Shown here piece by piece: positions 36,006 through 46,600 of a stretch of 48,473 nucleotides of DNA. The translations under genes were made by a program, and so were the position numbers. The stretch is taken from the NCBI GenBank assembly GCA_964498785.1, contig CAZCJL010000049.1, positions 1 to 48,473 on the forward strand, written 5' to 3'. The notes under the pieces were generated by a model that was not told the origin of the DNA, searched no databases, and saw nothing but the letters and a program-made list of their open reading frames with translations. The stretch is from Mariaggregatimicrobium sp964498785. GTDB lineage: Bacteria > Zhuqueibacterota > Zhuqueibacteria > Thermofontimicrobiales > Thiofontviventaceae. How positions within the stretch are numbered: position 1 is the first letter of the stretch; each line of letters opens with the position of its first letter.

Positions 36006-37058
36006 TTACTTAACCAACGACATTTTCTTGATTTCAGAAAAACTTCCGGATTCCAATTTGTAAAAGTAGACACCGGACGTTAAATCGTGTGCATCAAAAT
36101 TTACAGTATGTGAGCCGGAAGATTTGTATTCTCCGTCAATCAGTGTTGCGACTTCATTACCCAATAAATCAAAAACCTTTAATTTCACATTTCCTGCCTC
36201 TTTCAGCGTAAATCGAATCGAAGTCGACGGATTGAAAGGATTGGGATAATTCTGTTCCAAACTGTATTCAGATGGCTTTAAATTATTGCTTTGTGATTCT
36301 ACTCCGACATTGCCACCTTCCGTTATCCATTCGATACCTGCATGAATCAATTTCCAGCCATCATCTGTGATATTCCCATTAAAACTTGCCATCACTCCAA
36401 CGCAGGCGATTCTGTTTTCAGACACTAATGATCCATCGATTGTGTTGACATCATTGTATAGTACTGTTCCTGCCTCAACACCAAAAACAACCGATTTGGT
36501 TGGATCGGCAGACAATACACCTATTTGTATAATCTCAATTTGAGGAACTGAATAGGTCAACGGACCACTGCCTGCTATCAATGTCGTTATTTCAACCTCT
36601 GCGCCCGTGAAAAACCCATCAGCCAAAGGATGGTTTCCGTCCACAATCATCACCTTATTTTGATCTTCTTCCGTTGTACCGTAATAATCACCTTCCCAAT
36701 TATAAGGAACCCAACCCATTACATCCCATTTGCTGCCCCATAATTCCATATTGAATAAAGGAATAGGACCACCTTTTAGCCCTCCTCCTCTTGCTGAAGC
36801 GATTGATTCGGAAACAAAGGCAAAATCATATTCATGTAATAAGGTAGAATCGACCCATCCGCCGACGTCATCGATTGAGTAGACATCAACAGCATACGTT
36901 TCGCTTAGTTTCGTGACTAATGGTGTATCTCTGTCTTCTTCAGGTGCTTGTGTGGAAAAGAAAATGCATTTTTTTTGAGCAAATACATTGGTCTGCAATA
37001 CGAAGAATGCCATGATTATCAATATTGCATATACCGAATATTTTTTGTAAGACGACAT
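36006..37058 (-). CDS. Secreted single-module T9SS protein, related to the three-repeat protein
   Basis: A 350-residue secreted protein. Signal peptide 1-27 ends V-F-A-Q. Residues about 30-250 form an alpha/beta region that starts CIFFSTQ and shows a Rossmann-like alternation with YDFAFVSESIASA and a G-G-G-L-K-G-G loop; this resembles, distantly, one module of the 965-residue protein encoded upstream (ThuA/glutamine-amidotransferase-like appearance). The last 80 residues, from NYPNPFNPS to KKMSLVK, are a T9SS sorting domain. AGGAGG precedes the ATG. I do not recognise a function. Confidence 0.6.
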   Translation of the reverse strand: MSSYKKYSVYAILIIMAFFVLQTNVFAQKKCIFFSTQAPEEDRDTPLVTKLSETYAVDVYSIDDVGGWVDSTLLHEYDFAFVSESIASARGGGLKGGPIPLFNMELWGSKWDVMGWVPYNWEGDYYGTTEEDQNKVMIVDGNHPLADGFFTGAEVEITTLIAGSGPLTYSVPQIEIIQIGVLSADPTKSVVFGVEAGTVLYNDVNTIDGSLVSENRIACVGVMASFNGNITDDGWKLIHAGIEWITEGGNVGVESQSNNLKPSEYSLEQNYPNPFNPSTSIRFTLKEAGNVKLKVFDLLGNEVATLIDGEYKSSGSHTVNFDAHDLTSGVYFYKLESGSFSEIKKMSLVK

Positions 37059-37124
37059 TTTTGCAATCCTCCTAAATTATAGTATTACAAATGAACTTTT
37101 GCATTTTTGTGCAAGACTTTTGAT

Positions 37125-37157
37125 ACCCTTTCAAAGGTTTGAAACCTTTGAAAGGGT
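37125..37157. repeat. Perfect 16-bp palindrome
   Basis: ACCCTTTCAAAGGTTT (37125-37140) and AAACCTTTGAAAGGGT (37142-37157) are inverted exactly around one base. It lies between the two T9SS genes and could fold as a 16-pair stem, though the one-base centre would have to open a few pairs to make a loop. It is probably an interspersed repeat. Confidence 0.75.
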
Positions 37158-37235
37158 GTTTCTACATTGCGGCTCGCCGCGCTGGGTTTATAAATATGAA
37201 ATTGAACATTCGCAATGAGTATTCATTTTATAAAC

Positions 37236-37271
37236 GATTCTCCCTTATCGATAAAAAGGATAGGGAGAATC
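37236..37271. repeat. Hairpin downstream of the three-repeat protein gene
   Basis: GATTCTCCCT (37236-37245) pairs exactly with AGGGAGAATC (37262-37271). It is 51 to 86 bases past the stop codon of the three-repeat gene, in the right place for a terminator or processing hairpin, but the - strand sequence after the stem is not a T-run. Confidence 0.5.
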
Positions 37272-37321
37272 ATTTTAAAATAAGATTGATATTTTCAATC
37301 ATGCCAGGTGGTGCTATGTAA

Positions 37322-40219
37322 TTACTTCATGAGCATCATCTTACGCACTTTGGTAAAATCACCGGATTGAATCTTGTAAAAGTAAATCCCTGATGTAAAA
37401 TTCTTTCCGTCGAAAGTTACCGTATGCGGACCGGCTAACAGCTTCTTATCCATCAAAGTCATGACTTGTTGTCCCAAGACATTATAGACTTTGATCGTCG
37501 TTTGTCCCGATTTTGCAAGATGAAACATAATTCTGGTTTCGGGATTGAACGGATTCGGATAATTCTGTTTTAAGGAATATTGGTTCGGAGTGAATACATC
37601 GGCATTGACAGACAATGGAGGAGTGATGTCCGAAGGCATCCACAAATGAACCATCCGGGCGACTTCGTTAAGCCACGCTTGCTTCATAAAATCCGTGAAG
37701 GCATAATATTTTCGCGCCTGGCGGCCTGCTTCTTCATCAAATGTTTCACCGCCCACCGTAACATAGCTGCGATAGCCAGCAGGCATAGCAGCAACGTAGT
37801 CATCAATTTTACCGGTGTACATGGAATCACCCGGTACCCAGCGTGCCATAAGAATGAAATCGTCCAGTTCAGCCATATCAATCGTATCCCGAACCATGCC
37901 GACATCCAGGTCAATATTATAAGCGGTGTTGATTCCTGCAAGCGACAAGACAACTTCACCGTTTATGCCTACTGAGTCTTTATGAGCCTTGACAGGGTAT
38001 ATCACACCTTCTGTATAAGGGATGATATTATCTGCAGGGAGATTTAGACCAGCAAAAACAGGATCATTCGGATCTTCAACTTTGGCAAAACAGGTATCGA
38101 TTTTTGTTATGTTTTTCTGCGAAGTGGTACGTAACCAGCTCAAACGATTGGCTCTGGCTGTAAAATTACTCATCAGCATAATTGGTGTGCCCAATTCTTC
38201 CCAGACATAATCGTCATCGTCATTGAAGTCACCGCTGCCAACACCGCGACCGAGAATGACGAGATCAACATTAATCAGGGAGTCAATCTGGGCTTGCCCA
38301 AGGGTTTTGTAATTCTCATAATTCGGTACAATCACCTCGTATCCGGCGTCTCGCAGATCTGCAACATACATCGAATCTGCATAAGGACCGGAAGCGGGAT
38401 CAGTACCTGTTTCCGGATAAAGCACCCATTCCTTTTGCGTTAAGAACAGAATTTGTTTTTTCTCGAGCGGCGGAGGTACAGGCAGCATAAGCAAACGCTC
38501 GACTTCATTTAGAAATACCTGGTCCATAAAATCGGTGAACGCATAATATTTCCGCACCTGCCGGTTTGCGTCGTAGTCAAATGTTTCGCCACCGACAGTA
38601 ATATAGCTGCGAAAACCAGCCGGCACAGCAGCGACATAATCATCAATTTTACCGGTGAACATCGAATCACCCGGCGTCCAGCGTGCCATGAGGATGAAAT
38701 CATCCAGTTCAGCCATATCAATCGTATCCCGAACCATGCCTACATCCAGGTCAATATTATAGGCGGTGTTGATTCCTGCCAATGACAGGACAACTTCGCC
38801 ATTAATGCCCACTGAATCCTTATGAGCGACCAGGGGATATACAACGCCCTCTGTAAAAGGAACAACGTTATCAACCGGAATATCGAGACCGGTAAATACA
38901 GGATCATTCGGGTCTTCAACTTTGGCAAAACAGGTATCGATTAACGGAATATTTTTCTGAGAATTGGTGCGGAACCAGCCCAAACGATTTGCTCTTGCTG
39001 TGAAATTACTCATCAAAAGAATTGGTTTTGTCAGCTCTGCCCATTGAAAATCATCATCGTCATTAAAATCACCGCTGCCGACTCCCCGACCAAGAATTAT
39101 CAGATCTGCTCTGTTCAATGCTAAAACCTGTTCCGGACCAAGCGTCTTAAAATTTTCATAAGTGGGTACTTCCACATTGTAGCCGGCATTTCGCAGGTCC
39201 TCGACATACATCGAATCAGCGTAATTACCGGCAGCAGGTTCAGTGCCGGTTTCCGGATAATAGACCCAGTCGTTGTGCGTTATAAAGAGGATATTTTTTT
39301 TCACGAGCGGTTCCGGACGCGGCAGTGCAACTAATCTGTCGACTTCGTTTAAAAATACCTGGTTCATCATATCTGTCAGCGCATAATATTTCCGCGCCTG
39401 CCTGTTTGCGTCATAGTCAAACGTTTCTCCGCCGACAGTGATATAGCTGCGATAACCAGCAGGTACAACAGATGTGTAATCGCCAATTTCACCTTCATAC
39501 ATGAGCTTCCCGGGTTCCCAGCGTGCCATGAGAATGAAATCATCCAGTTCAACCATATCGATTGTATCCCGAACCATACCTACATCCAGGTCAATACCAT
39601 AGGCGGTATTGATTCCCGCCAACGACAGGACAACTTCGCCGTTGATGCCAACTGAATCCTTATGAGCGACCAGGGGATATATAACACCATCTGTATAAGG
39701 AATAATATTATCAGCGGGGATGTTGAGACCGGAAAATACAGGATCACTCGGGTCTTCAACTTTAGCAAAACAGGTATCGATTAAAGGAATATTTTTCTGA
39801 GAATTGGTGCGGAACCAGCCCAAACGATTTGCTCTGGCTGTGAAATTGCTCATCAGGAGAATCGGTGTACTAAGCTCTGCCCAGAGATAATCATCGTCGT
39901 CATTAAAATCGCCACTGGAAACACCTCGACCGAGAATGACGATATCCGCGAAATTGAGCACTGCTAATTGCTCCGGACCCAGTGTTTTGTAGTCCTCATA
40001 GTTCGGCACCTGAACGTTGTACCCGGCATTTCTCAGGTCTTCGACATACATCGAATCCGCAAAATTACCAGCAGCGGGTTCAGTGCCGGTTTCAGGATAA
40101 TAGACCCATTCCTTCTTTGTCAGAAAAATAATATTTCCTTTGTCTTGTGCGACTGAAAATTCAACTGCACATAGGACAAGCATGCTGCATAGTACAGTAG
40201 CAACTGTTTTTTTCAGCAT
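37322..40219 (-). CDS. Secreted protein of three tandem 280-residue modules plus T9SS sorting domain
   Basis: A 965-residue secreted protein. After a signal peptide (1-24) come three modules with exactly 840-base period: about 26-305, 306-585 and 586-865. Each opens with an I-I/L-F-L/I-T strand, has WVxYPETGT, an acidic loop SGDFNDDDDY near residues 108, 388 and 668, then MSNFTARANRL and a repeated GMVRDTIDM segment. The first half of each looks like an alpha/beta flavodoxin- or ThuA-like fold (inference). The C-terminal 80 residues are a T9SS sorting domain (YPNPFNPET). Function unknown; the clustered aspartates suggest metal binding. AGGAG precedes the ATG. Confidence 0.7.
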   Translation of the reverse strand: MLKKTVATVLCSMLVLCAVEFSVAQDKGNIIFLTKKEWVYYPETGTEPAAGNFADSMYVEDLRNAGYNVQVPNYEDYKTLGPEQLAVLNFADIVILGRGVSSGDFNDDDDYLWAELSTPILLMSNFTARANRLGWFRTNSQKNIPLIDTCFAKVEDPSDPVFSGLNIPADNIIPYTDGVIYPLVAHKDSVGINGEVVLSLAGINTAYGIDLDVGMVRDTIDMVELDDFILMARWEPGKLMYEGEIGDYTSVVPAGYRSYITVGGETFDYDANRQARKYYALTDMMNQVFLNEVDRLVALPRPEPLVKKNILFITHNDWVYYPETGTEPAAGNYADSMYVEDLRNAGYNVEVPTYENFKTLGPEQVLALNRADLIILGRGVGSGDFNDDDDFQWAELTKPILLMSNFTARANRLGWFRTNSQKNIPLIDTCFAKVEDPNDPVFTGLDIPVDNVVPFTEGVVYPLVAHKDSVGINGEVVLSLAGINTAYNIDLDVGMVRDTIDMAELDDFILMARWTPGDSMFTGKIDDYVAAVPAGFRSYITVGGETFDYDANRQVRKYYAFTDFMDQVFLNEVERLLMLPVPPPLEKKQILFLTQKEWVLYPETGTDPASGPYADSMYVADLRDAGYEVIVPNYENYKTLGQAQIDSLINVDLVILGRGVGSGDFNDDDDYVWEELGTPIMLMSNFTARANRLSWLRTTSQKNITKIDTCFAKVEDPNDPVFAGLNLPADNIIPYTEGVIYPVKAHKDSVGINGEVVLSLAGINTAYNIDLDVGMVRDTIDMAELDDFILMARWVPGDSMYTGKIDDYVAAMPAGYRSYVTVGGETFDEEAGRQARKYYAFTDFMKQAWLNEVARMVHLWMPSDITPPLSVNADVFTPNQYSLKQNYPNPFNPETRIMFHLAKSGQTTIKVYNVLGQQVMTLMDKKLLAGPHTVTFDGKNFTSGIYFYKIQSGDFTKVRKMMLMK

Positions 40220-40301
40220 CGGAGTTTCTCCTACTCTTGGTTAATACATTTTTAGCCGTTTAAAATTGACAGCTGTTGATTTAGTTAAAGCAAAGAATAC
40301 C

Positions 40302-40312
40302 ATCACCTCCTT
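40302..40312 (-). promoter_or_regulatory. Consensus Shine-Dalgarno-like motif in the leader, no start codon at usable distance
   Basis: The - strand reads AAGGAGGTGAT here, complementary to the 3' end of 16S rRNA, 83 bases upstream of the three-repeat protein start, which has its own AGGAG. A very short open frame of about 20 codons follows, but its ATG overlaps the motif too closely. A similar motif lies at 47107-47117. The remainder of 40220-40376 is A/T-rich; I see no other feature. Confidence 0.4.
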
Positions 40313-40376
40313 CAAAAATAAAAAATTGCAAATTTCAAAAAATTCCAAATTACAAGCAATGACAGATTTGCTTCTG

Positions 40377-41387
40377 TTAGAGCGAATAACTCAATGAAAT
40401 TCGCTGCACATTATTTAGCAATTCAATTTGTGAATAAGAATAATCGATTTTGATATCATGTTTTCCAAATTTTGTAAAAAATCCCACACCTCCGGCGAAG
40501 CTTTCCAGGTCATAATTGAATTTGTATCCTGCTCGCAGAAAGATCATTCCTCTAAACATATATTCTGCGCCAACATGCAGTCGCTCTGTGTAATCATTCG
40601 GATGTTCAAATTGTGTGGAAAATGTCAGTTTTGTGTCTTCACTTTCGGTTCCAAACAGCTCGAATAAATCAATCGCCCCGCCGATTCCGAAAAATGTCGG
40701 CATCTGTGCCGGCTGGTATTCATATTCCGCATGAGTCCCAAAATTACGTATGTTCATGCCAACCCGAAAACTTTTGAACACGCCGGGAAAATATTTAATG
40801 CCGAAATTAAAAATCAATTTATTCATATCCTGATCGCCAACCGCAGGATTGGGATGTGTTCCTAACTGATGACCGACATACATTACATTTCCGCCCATGC
40901 TGAATTGCGTCGAAATTTGCCGGGCATAACCAAGTCCAAATGCATACGCGCCAACATCCGGCACTTTGCCGGTTTCCGTGTAATTGGCGCCGGTCACATC
41001 GCTATAGGCGCCTAACTCCGTTCCGTTTATAACGCCATAATCAACAAACAGCATACTTGCGGCAAATGTACCGAGATTTCCGGCATTGTAGGCAAAACTT
41101 CCGCTGTAGTAGTTAATGTCAGCGAGCCAGCTCGTTGTGGAAACAAATAAATCGTATTTGCCCTTCATTTCAGTGAGAGCTGCCGGATTATAAAACATAC
41201 TTACAGCACCCTGTCCAATATTCAGATAGGCATCGCCCATGCCGGCAGCCTGGGCAGCAACACTCACGTTCAAAAACTTCATGGTGCTTTGCCCGGTTTT
41301 CCTGACATCCACCTGCCCGCTGACTATGGTCGCTAAAAATAGACAGAGGATGATGACTGTTATTTCGATTTTCTTCCGATTTTTCAT
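40377..41387 (-). CDS. PorV/PorQ-family outer-membrane beta-barrel protein
   Basis: A 336-residue outer-membrane protein. Signal peptide 1-24 ends V-S-G-Q. The conserved PorV beginning A-A-Q-A-A-G-M-G-D-A-Y and F-Y-N-P-A-A-L are present, and the rest alternates as a beta-barrel ending in L-S-Y-S-L. PorV is the shuttle and attachment factor of type IX secretion in Bacteroidota; paralogues outside the core T9SS can accompany specific cargo. Here it follows a TonB receptor and a secreted partner, and precedes two T9SS cargo genes. AGGAG precedes the ATG. Confidence 0.85.
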   Translation of the reverse strand: MKNRKKIEITVIILCLFLATIVSGQVDVRKTGQSTMKFLNVSVAAQAAGMGDAYLNIGQGAVSMFYNPAALTEMKGKYDLFVSTTSWLADINYYSGSFAYNAGNLGTFAASMLFVDYGVINGTELGAYSDVTGANYTETGKVPDVGAYAFGLGYARQISTQFSMGGNVMYVGHQLGTHPNPAVGDQDMNKLIFNFGIKYFPGVFKSFRVGMNIRNFGTHAEYEYQPAQMPTFFGIGGAIDLFELFGTESEDTKLTFSTQFEHPNDYTERLHVGAEYMFRGMIFLRAGYKFNYDLESFAGGVGFFTKFGKHDIKIDYSYSQIELLNNVQRISLSYSL

Positions 41388-41407
41388 AGTATCATGCTCC
41401 TTTAAAA

Positions 41408-43594
41408 TTATCTGACGATAATAAATTTCTCATAGTCAACGTTCCCATCTTCGTCCTCGACCACTGCGATGTAAATTCCGGTCTGCGCCAACTGCTGCGA
41501 ATCTGTCAACAGATCCCATTCCGGATCATTTCTGCCCACATCATTCTCGTGCTCGAGCGTTCGCACCAGATTCCCATCTTCGGTATAAATACGGATTGTG
41601 CAGACGCCCGGCAAATCGTAAAAATAGATGCCGCGAGGTTCGCTGCCGCCTTTAAAACCATAATTGTTGAGATTCGGATCGGTCACATTATAGGGATTGG
41701 GCACGACCCGGAAATCTTTCACACTCGCAGAAGTCCGAAAATCGGAGCTGACCTTTTTCTTATTGGGCACTAACAACCGGTTACTCCAGATAATCTTTCC
41801 TTTCATTTCCGGCAGCGCATTGGCAGCATAAGGATCACCATTAACACTCACTCCTGATTGCACATAGTAGAAATAATTTGCGCCATCCACCACGCTTTCA
41901 TCAACATACGTGTGGACATCGCCCTTATCAGATGTTCGATATATCTCTTCCACAATCGCCGTATCCGAGGTTGCTAAAAATCGCATTACCCGGTGCGCAG
42001 CAAAATTCGATAATGCTTCTGCTTCCGGATTTGACCATTTAATTTCAACGCCACCTACCTGTCCGTTCACTTCCTGATAGGATGGCACCGGCGGAGCTGA
42101 CGGAATATTGAAATCATTTTCAAAATTCCATTTTGCTCGAGAAACCGATCTGTGCAGTGAATCGATCAATGTACTTATCCACAAATTCTTATTTATATCT
42201 CTTTCAGCATTGGATAGCATGACAAAATTTTCCGGGAAATAGCCGGTTGAGGGATTCGGCAGATCGGGCGGGGCTTCTATTGTACCCTCAAACCATTTAT
42301 GACCTAATTCCAAACATTTATCCTGTTTAAATCCAGCCCAGCCATTGGCAAACACAAGGCGTATTTTTTGTCCCGGAGCAAACTCCTCATAGGGACCAAA
42401 AATCATCGTAGCTCTGGGCCACATTGCATCAAAACCGCCGCCAATGGCATCCCATTCAGCAGTGCCCAGTTCGTCCGTATTCTGCTGATGTCTGCCGCCT
42501 GGATCCTGATTGGTCATCGCCGGACTATCAGCAAAAGCTCCTAAATGATTGTTCCACTCTCCTTCGCTAAGTCCCAGATTAGAGGCTGACCGTATCGGCA
42601 AGCCTTCGGACCAGGCAGCGCCGGCAAAAGTAGTTCGGGGTTGTTTTGGATCATCGACATCATCGGCATCGTTTGTATAAGGAGCTGAAGAAGCATGTAA
42701 AATACCGGTAAAGTGCATATCTGCCCGGTCTAAATAACCTCTCGAAAATTCATCTCTTCTCGGATCCCCCATTTCATCATTTGGCGTTAAATAGTCATCG
42801 GGCCAGTACCAGTAGTAAATTCGCAGGCTGTCGCCTTCTGTCTCCTGTCTGCCGCCATAATAATGAAACCATGCCTTGCGATCATCCTGAGAGCCGAATC
42901 CTGTTTGATAGCCATAACTTTTGAACATGGCTGAACTTAACTTCAGGAAGCTAACATGAAAATCAGTCAATGTTTCATCGCTGACGTTTTCGAGTACCAC
43001 TTCGTAAATGTTATAAAAACTGTGCGGATCGTGGCTCCACGTCAGAAATGTTTTCCGGGCATTCACCCCAATTGCGTACTGCTGCGTGACCTGTACCACC
43101 TGGTCTGCCGTACCGACGAGCTGACCCGGATCCACTTCTGCAAACACATCACCATCGATTGGTTCTCCATTTACGATATTCTGACCATAGTCATATTTTG
43201 TGAAACTCGTCAGAGGATCGACCACAGTACCACCCGGATTGTAATAGGTTTCCACTCCCTGGCAGGCAACATAAGGACGCACGACAGGCTGATTCGGATC
43301 GAAAATATCATCATTCCAGTCCGTTGCATACAGCGTCATCACCTGTCCGTTTTCCATGGATAAAGAGCTGCGTCCGTTCAATCCCCAGATTTCGTAGTCA
43401 TAAGGCTTGTATCCCGTGGACAGCAATGCCCTGCCTCCGACATTATTCACGATATTCCAGTAGCGTCCCACTGACAGGATGGCATTATTCTGAGAATGAG
43501 ACGGGGTACTAATGCCCAAAAGAAGCAGCAATACGATGAACGCAGACGCAACAGGAACCGCTGCTTTTTGGCGAAATATCTGTTTATATCTCAT
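41408..43594 (-). CDS. Large secreted beta-rich protein with C-terminal sorting-like domain, TonB-receptor partner
   Basis: A 728-residue exported protein with a signal peptide (about 1-34, TPSHSQ). The main body (35-500) is unassigned, rich in aromatic and acidic residues. A fibronectin-III-like domain (about 515-615) follows, and the end (about 640-728) begins FRVVPNPYN and resembles the FlgD-like/T9SS C-terminal domain. It is placed directly after the TonB receptor, where Bacteroidota have a SusD-like protein; no SusD helical TPR pattern is visible. I infer a surface-exposed binding or scaffold role. GGAG precedes the ATG. Confidence 0.65.
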   Translation of the reverse strand: MRYKQIFRQKAAVPVASAFIVLLLLLGISTPSHSQNNAILSVGRYWNIVNNVGGRALLSTGYKPYDYEIWGLNGRSSLSMENGQVMTLYATDWNDDIFDPNQPVVRPYVACQGVETYYNPGGTVVDPLTSFTKYDYGQNIVNGEPIDGDVFAEVDPGQLVGTADQVVQVTQQYAIGVNARKTFLTWSHDPHSFYNIYEVVLENVSDETLTDFHVSFLKLSSAMFKSYGYQTGFGSQDDRKAWFHYYGGRQETEGDSLRIYYWYWPDDYLTPNDEMGDPRRDEFSRGYLDRADMHFTGILHASSAPYTNDADDVDDPKQPRTTFAGAAWSEGLPIRSASNLGLSEGEWNNHLGAFADSPAMTNQDPGGRHQQNTDELGTAEWDAIGGGFDAMWPRATMIFGPYEEFAPGQKIRLVFANGWAGFKQDKCLELGHKWFEGTIEAPPDLPNPSTGYFPENFVMLSNAERDINKNLWISTLIDSLHRSVSRAKWNFENDFNIPSAPPVPSYQEVNGQVGGVEIKWSNPEAEALSNFAAHRVMRFLATSDTAIVEEIYRTSDKGDVHTYVDESVVDGANYFYYVQSGVSVNGDPYAANALPEMKGKIIWSNRLLVPNKKKVSSDFRTSASVKDFRVVPNPYNVTDPNLNNYGFKGGSEPRGIYFYDLPGVCTIRIYTEDGNLVRTLEHENDVGRNDPEWDLLTDSQQLAQTGIYIAVVEDEDGNVDYEKFIIVR

Positions 43595-43633
43595 AATGTT
43601 CTCCGTAAATTAGATTAAAATCTTCTATACAAC

Positions 43634-46600
43634 TTAGAAATGCACTTTGACACCGAACCAGATTTGTCGGCGCTCTAAAAATCGTAATATATCCAGATCC
43701 GGATCATTGATGTACGGTTTATCCTTTGAACGAAGATCGCCAACTTTATCATTGCCAGCGACGTACTTCCATTCATTTTCCGGAAGTCCTTCATTGCTTG
43801 CCCTTAATCCATCATATCGCGGATCATCATAAACAGGCAGTCGAAGCGACGCGAGGTAGTTAGATTGGTCGTTGCTGAATGCTCTGAATGCGTTGGGTAT
43901 ATTGAGATTTTTGATATTGAATGGATTATCGACATTCACAAAAAATTCCATTTGCAAGGGTTTCACATCAACCAATTTGCTGACCCGCATATCCATCATG
44001 TAATAATCGGGCCAATTGAGATTACTGCTCACGCCGGGAATATTTCCGGGATTCCACGTGAAATATCCTCCTTTGCGCCAGGTGCCGAATAGGCTTAAAT
44101 TCCAGTCGCCTGTAAGCACGCCGTATCTATTGGGAGTGCTGAATGTGACATTACCGGCAAATTGCGGTCGTCCCACAGCGCGAGATTCATTCCCTTCATA
44201 AAATCCTTCCAGAATTTCCCGGTCCGTATCTTCGTAATGGGTTGATCTGCCTGTATTTCCCCTTCTGCTAAACGCATAATCGAAATTTAGCCATCCTTTG
44301 ATCCAGTCTCCATAAGATTTCTGAAGGTTAATTTCAATTCCCAGTACATCCTGATAATTGTTGTTAAAAAAGGTACTATAACTTGGCATTCCGGTTTCCG
44401 GCTTCGGCTGATATGTATAGCCGCCATGCTGACCTGTCACGTCTTTATAGTAACCGGCTATTTTCAGGAGAATCGCATTTCCTAAATCGTAATCCACGCC
44501 TGTCTCATAGAATATGGTTCTGGCTGGTTCCATATTAGGATTCCCCACTTCACCAATCCCGCTAAGGAAATTCACGTTGAGTTGAAACATTCGAAAATAC
44601 AACGGAGGCTGTCGGAAGTGACCGTAATTAAAATAGTATTTTATCTTATCTGAAACCGGGAATGAAACGCCGAGTCTCGGACTCACTACAAGATGGCTTT
44701 TTATATCAGTTAATACATTCCCCAATGTATCATCGGCATTTTCCCACATACTCCAGATCCAATTTTCATGAGTGTCATACATGTACTCGACATATTCAAG
44801 TTGACTCATGCTGGCGTTAGGTGTGGGGAAAAGCGCACTATTCCACTTTTGGTCTTCAAAATTAAACCATTTGCCGCCAGGTTTGTAATAATCCAGCCGC
44901 ACACCTAAATTCGCCAGGATTCCTTTGTAGGTCAGTTGATCCTGCAGGTATGCCCCAACCTGCATTGGCTTTTTATGGAAAGAAAAATCCATCGCCTGTT
45001 CAAACACCTGTTCATATCGCGTGCCGGCATATTTGAAATATGAATTCAGCATATCGATATAGTAGAATTCCGCGCCCGCCTTTATCAGATTGCTGTAATT
45101 CACCTGACTGGTGAGATCCAGATTCAATTTGATTTGTCGTGTTTTCGACCTGTCCACAACGTCGCCGTTTTTGGATGCATAGCGGAACAGGTTATTTATT
45201 TGCAACGGAGATGGCATCCGATCCAGATTATCATCCAGGGGCCATCCTTCAAGCGTATAGGTTAAGCTGTCTTTATAACCGTAAGGTCTCTCATCCAATC
45301 GTATCGGACCGATCCGGACTTGAACACTTTTATCGCGATCATAATTTGGATAACTATGGCTTGTATTAAGAGTGTGGGCAAATTTAAAATTGATGAACGT
45401 ACTTTTATTGAAAAAATAATCCAGTTGAATCCCATTTGCCCAGACCTCTATCTCCTTTGGATGAAACCAGGTGTCCAGGTATACACGCCGTTCTTTTCCT
45501 TTATTATATTTAAACCACCTGTCGGCATTATCAATGGGCATCAGGTATGCATAATCCTCACTCGGATCTTCAATATCAAAATCAAGTCTATCCGCACCGG
45601 ATTGATCCAATCCGCGGGTATAACGATACAGATTATTCACTCTGAGGTGAGTATTTTTATTGATAGTTGTGTTGAATGTCAGCGTTCCGGAATGGTCTGA
45701 TTGGTATTTATAATAACCAGGATGAGTATAATATTGCCGTGCACCGCGATATGCAGCATAGAATGTCGAATTTTCCAGAAAACTTAGCTTATCGATAAAT
45801 GGCACCGGTCCTCCGAAACCGCCATCAATAAAAAAGTCAAAACCATCGGCTTCACTATTGGCGTGATCTGCGAATGCTTTTTTTAATTCCGGTGTAACCA
45901 CATCATCGAAACCGCGCCCATCTACTTGCTGTCCGTTAATATTGAGTATTTCGGGATGCGCCTCTACCTGAGCCCGAACCCGCTCCCAATCCGGATTTGT
46001 CATCGTCATCCAGTTGTGCCATAAAAAGAGCTCCAGTGCTGTCAGCTTTTGTTCGGCGGACGCCTTCCTGTTCCATCGATCTTCGGCTTCGCTGATCCAG
46101 CCATTGAACTGCACGTACTGCTGCTGAATCTGATAATTGCGTTCCACGTCATCATCCGGGTAGCGATTCTGGTAATATTCCCTGCTGCCGATAAATGCAA
46201 TTTCCGGCGTCGCAAACTGACGATTGTAATAATTATTTGATCCGAACAGCGTGGAACCAAATCTTTTCATCTGGGCATCATTTCTTTGCACTGTTAATGA
46301 ACCGGAATATTTCTGGGTCTTTCCTTTTTTTAATGCGATGTTGATCAAACCGGAGCGGTAATTCCCCTGATCCGCCGTAAAACCACCGGATTGAATTGCC
46401 ACCTGCTCCACTGCGCTCATTGGCAGTGTGATTTCAGACCTTCCCTGAAGATGGTCGACATATTCAATGCCTTCCACGAGAGTGCCGGTTTGTTCTGAAG
46501 AACCACCTCTTATGCTAAGACGCTCCCCAATACCAGCCTGTTTAGAAATAAAATCTTCCAGAGAACGGACATTCGCTGCTTCCGCAATCGTTTCAGATGT

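Noticed and set aside
37139..37321. A 60-codon + strand open frame between the T9SS genes
   Set aside because: It starts inside the palindrome at 37125-37157 and has no ribosome site or recognisable feature.
37322..40219. Reading the 840-base repeats as a CRISPR or satellite array
   Set aside because: The repeats are in frame in a single long gene with a signal peptide and a sorting domain.
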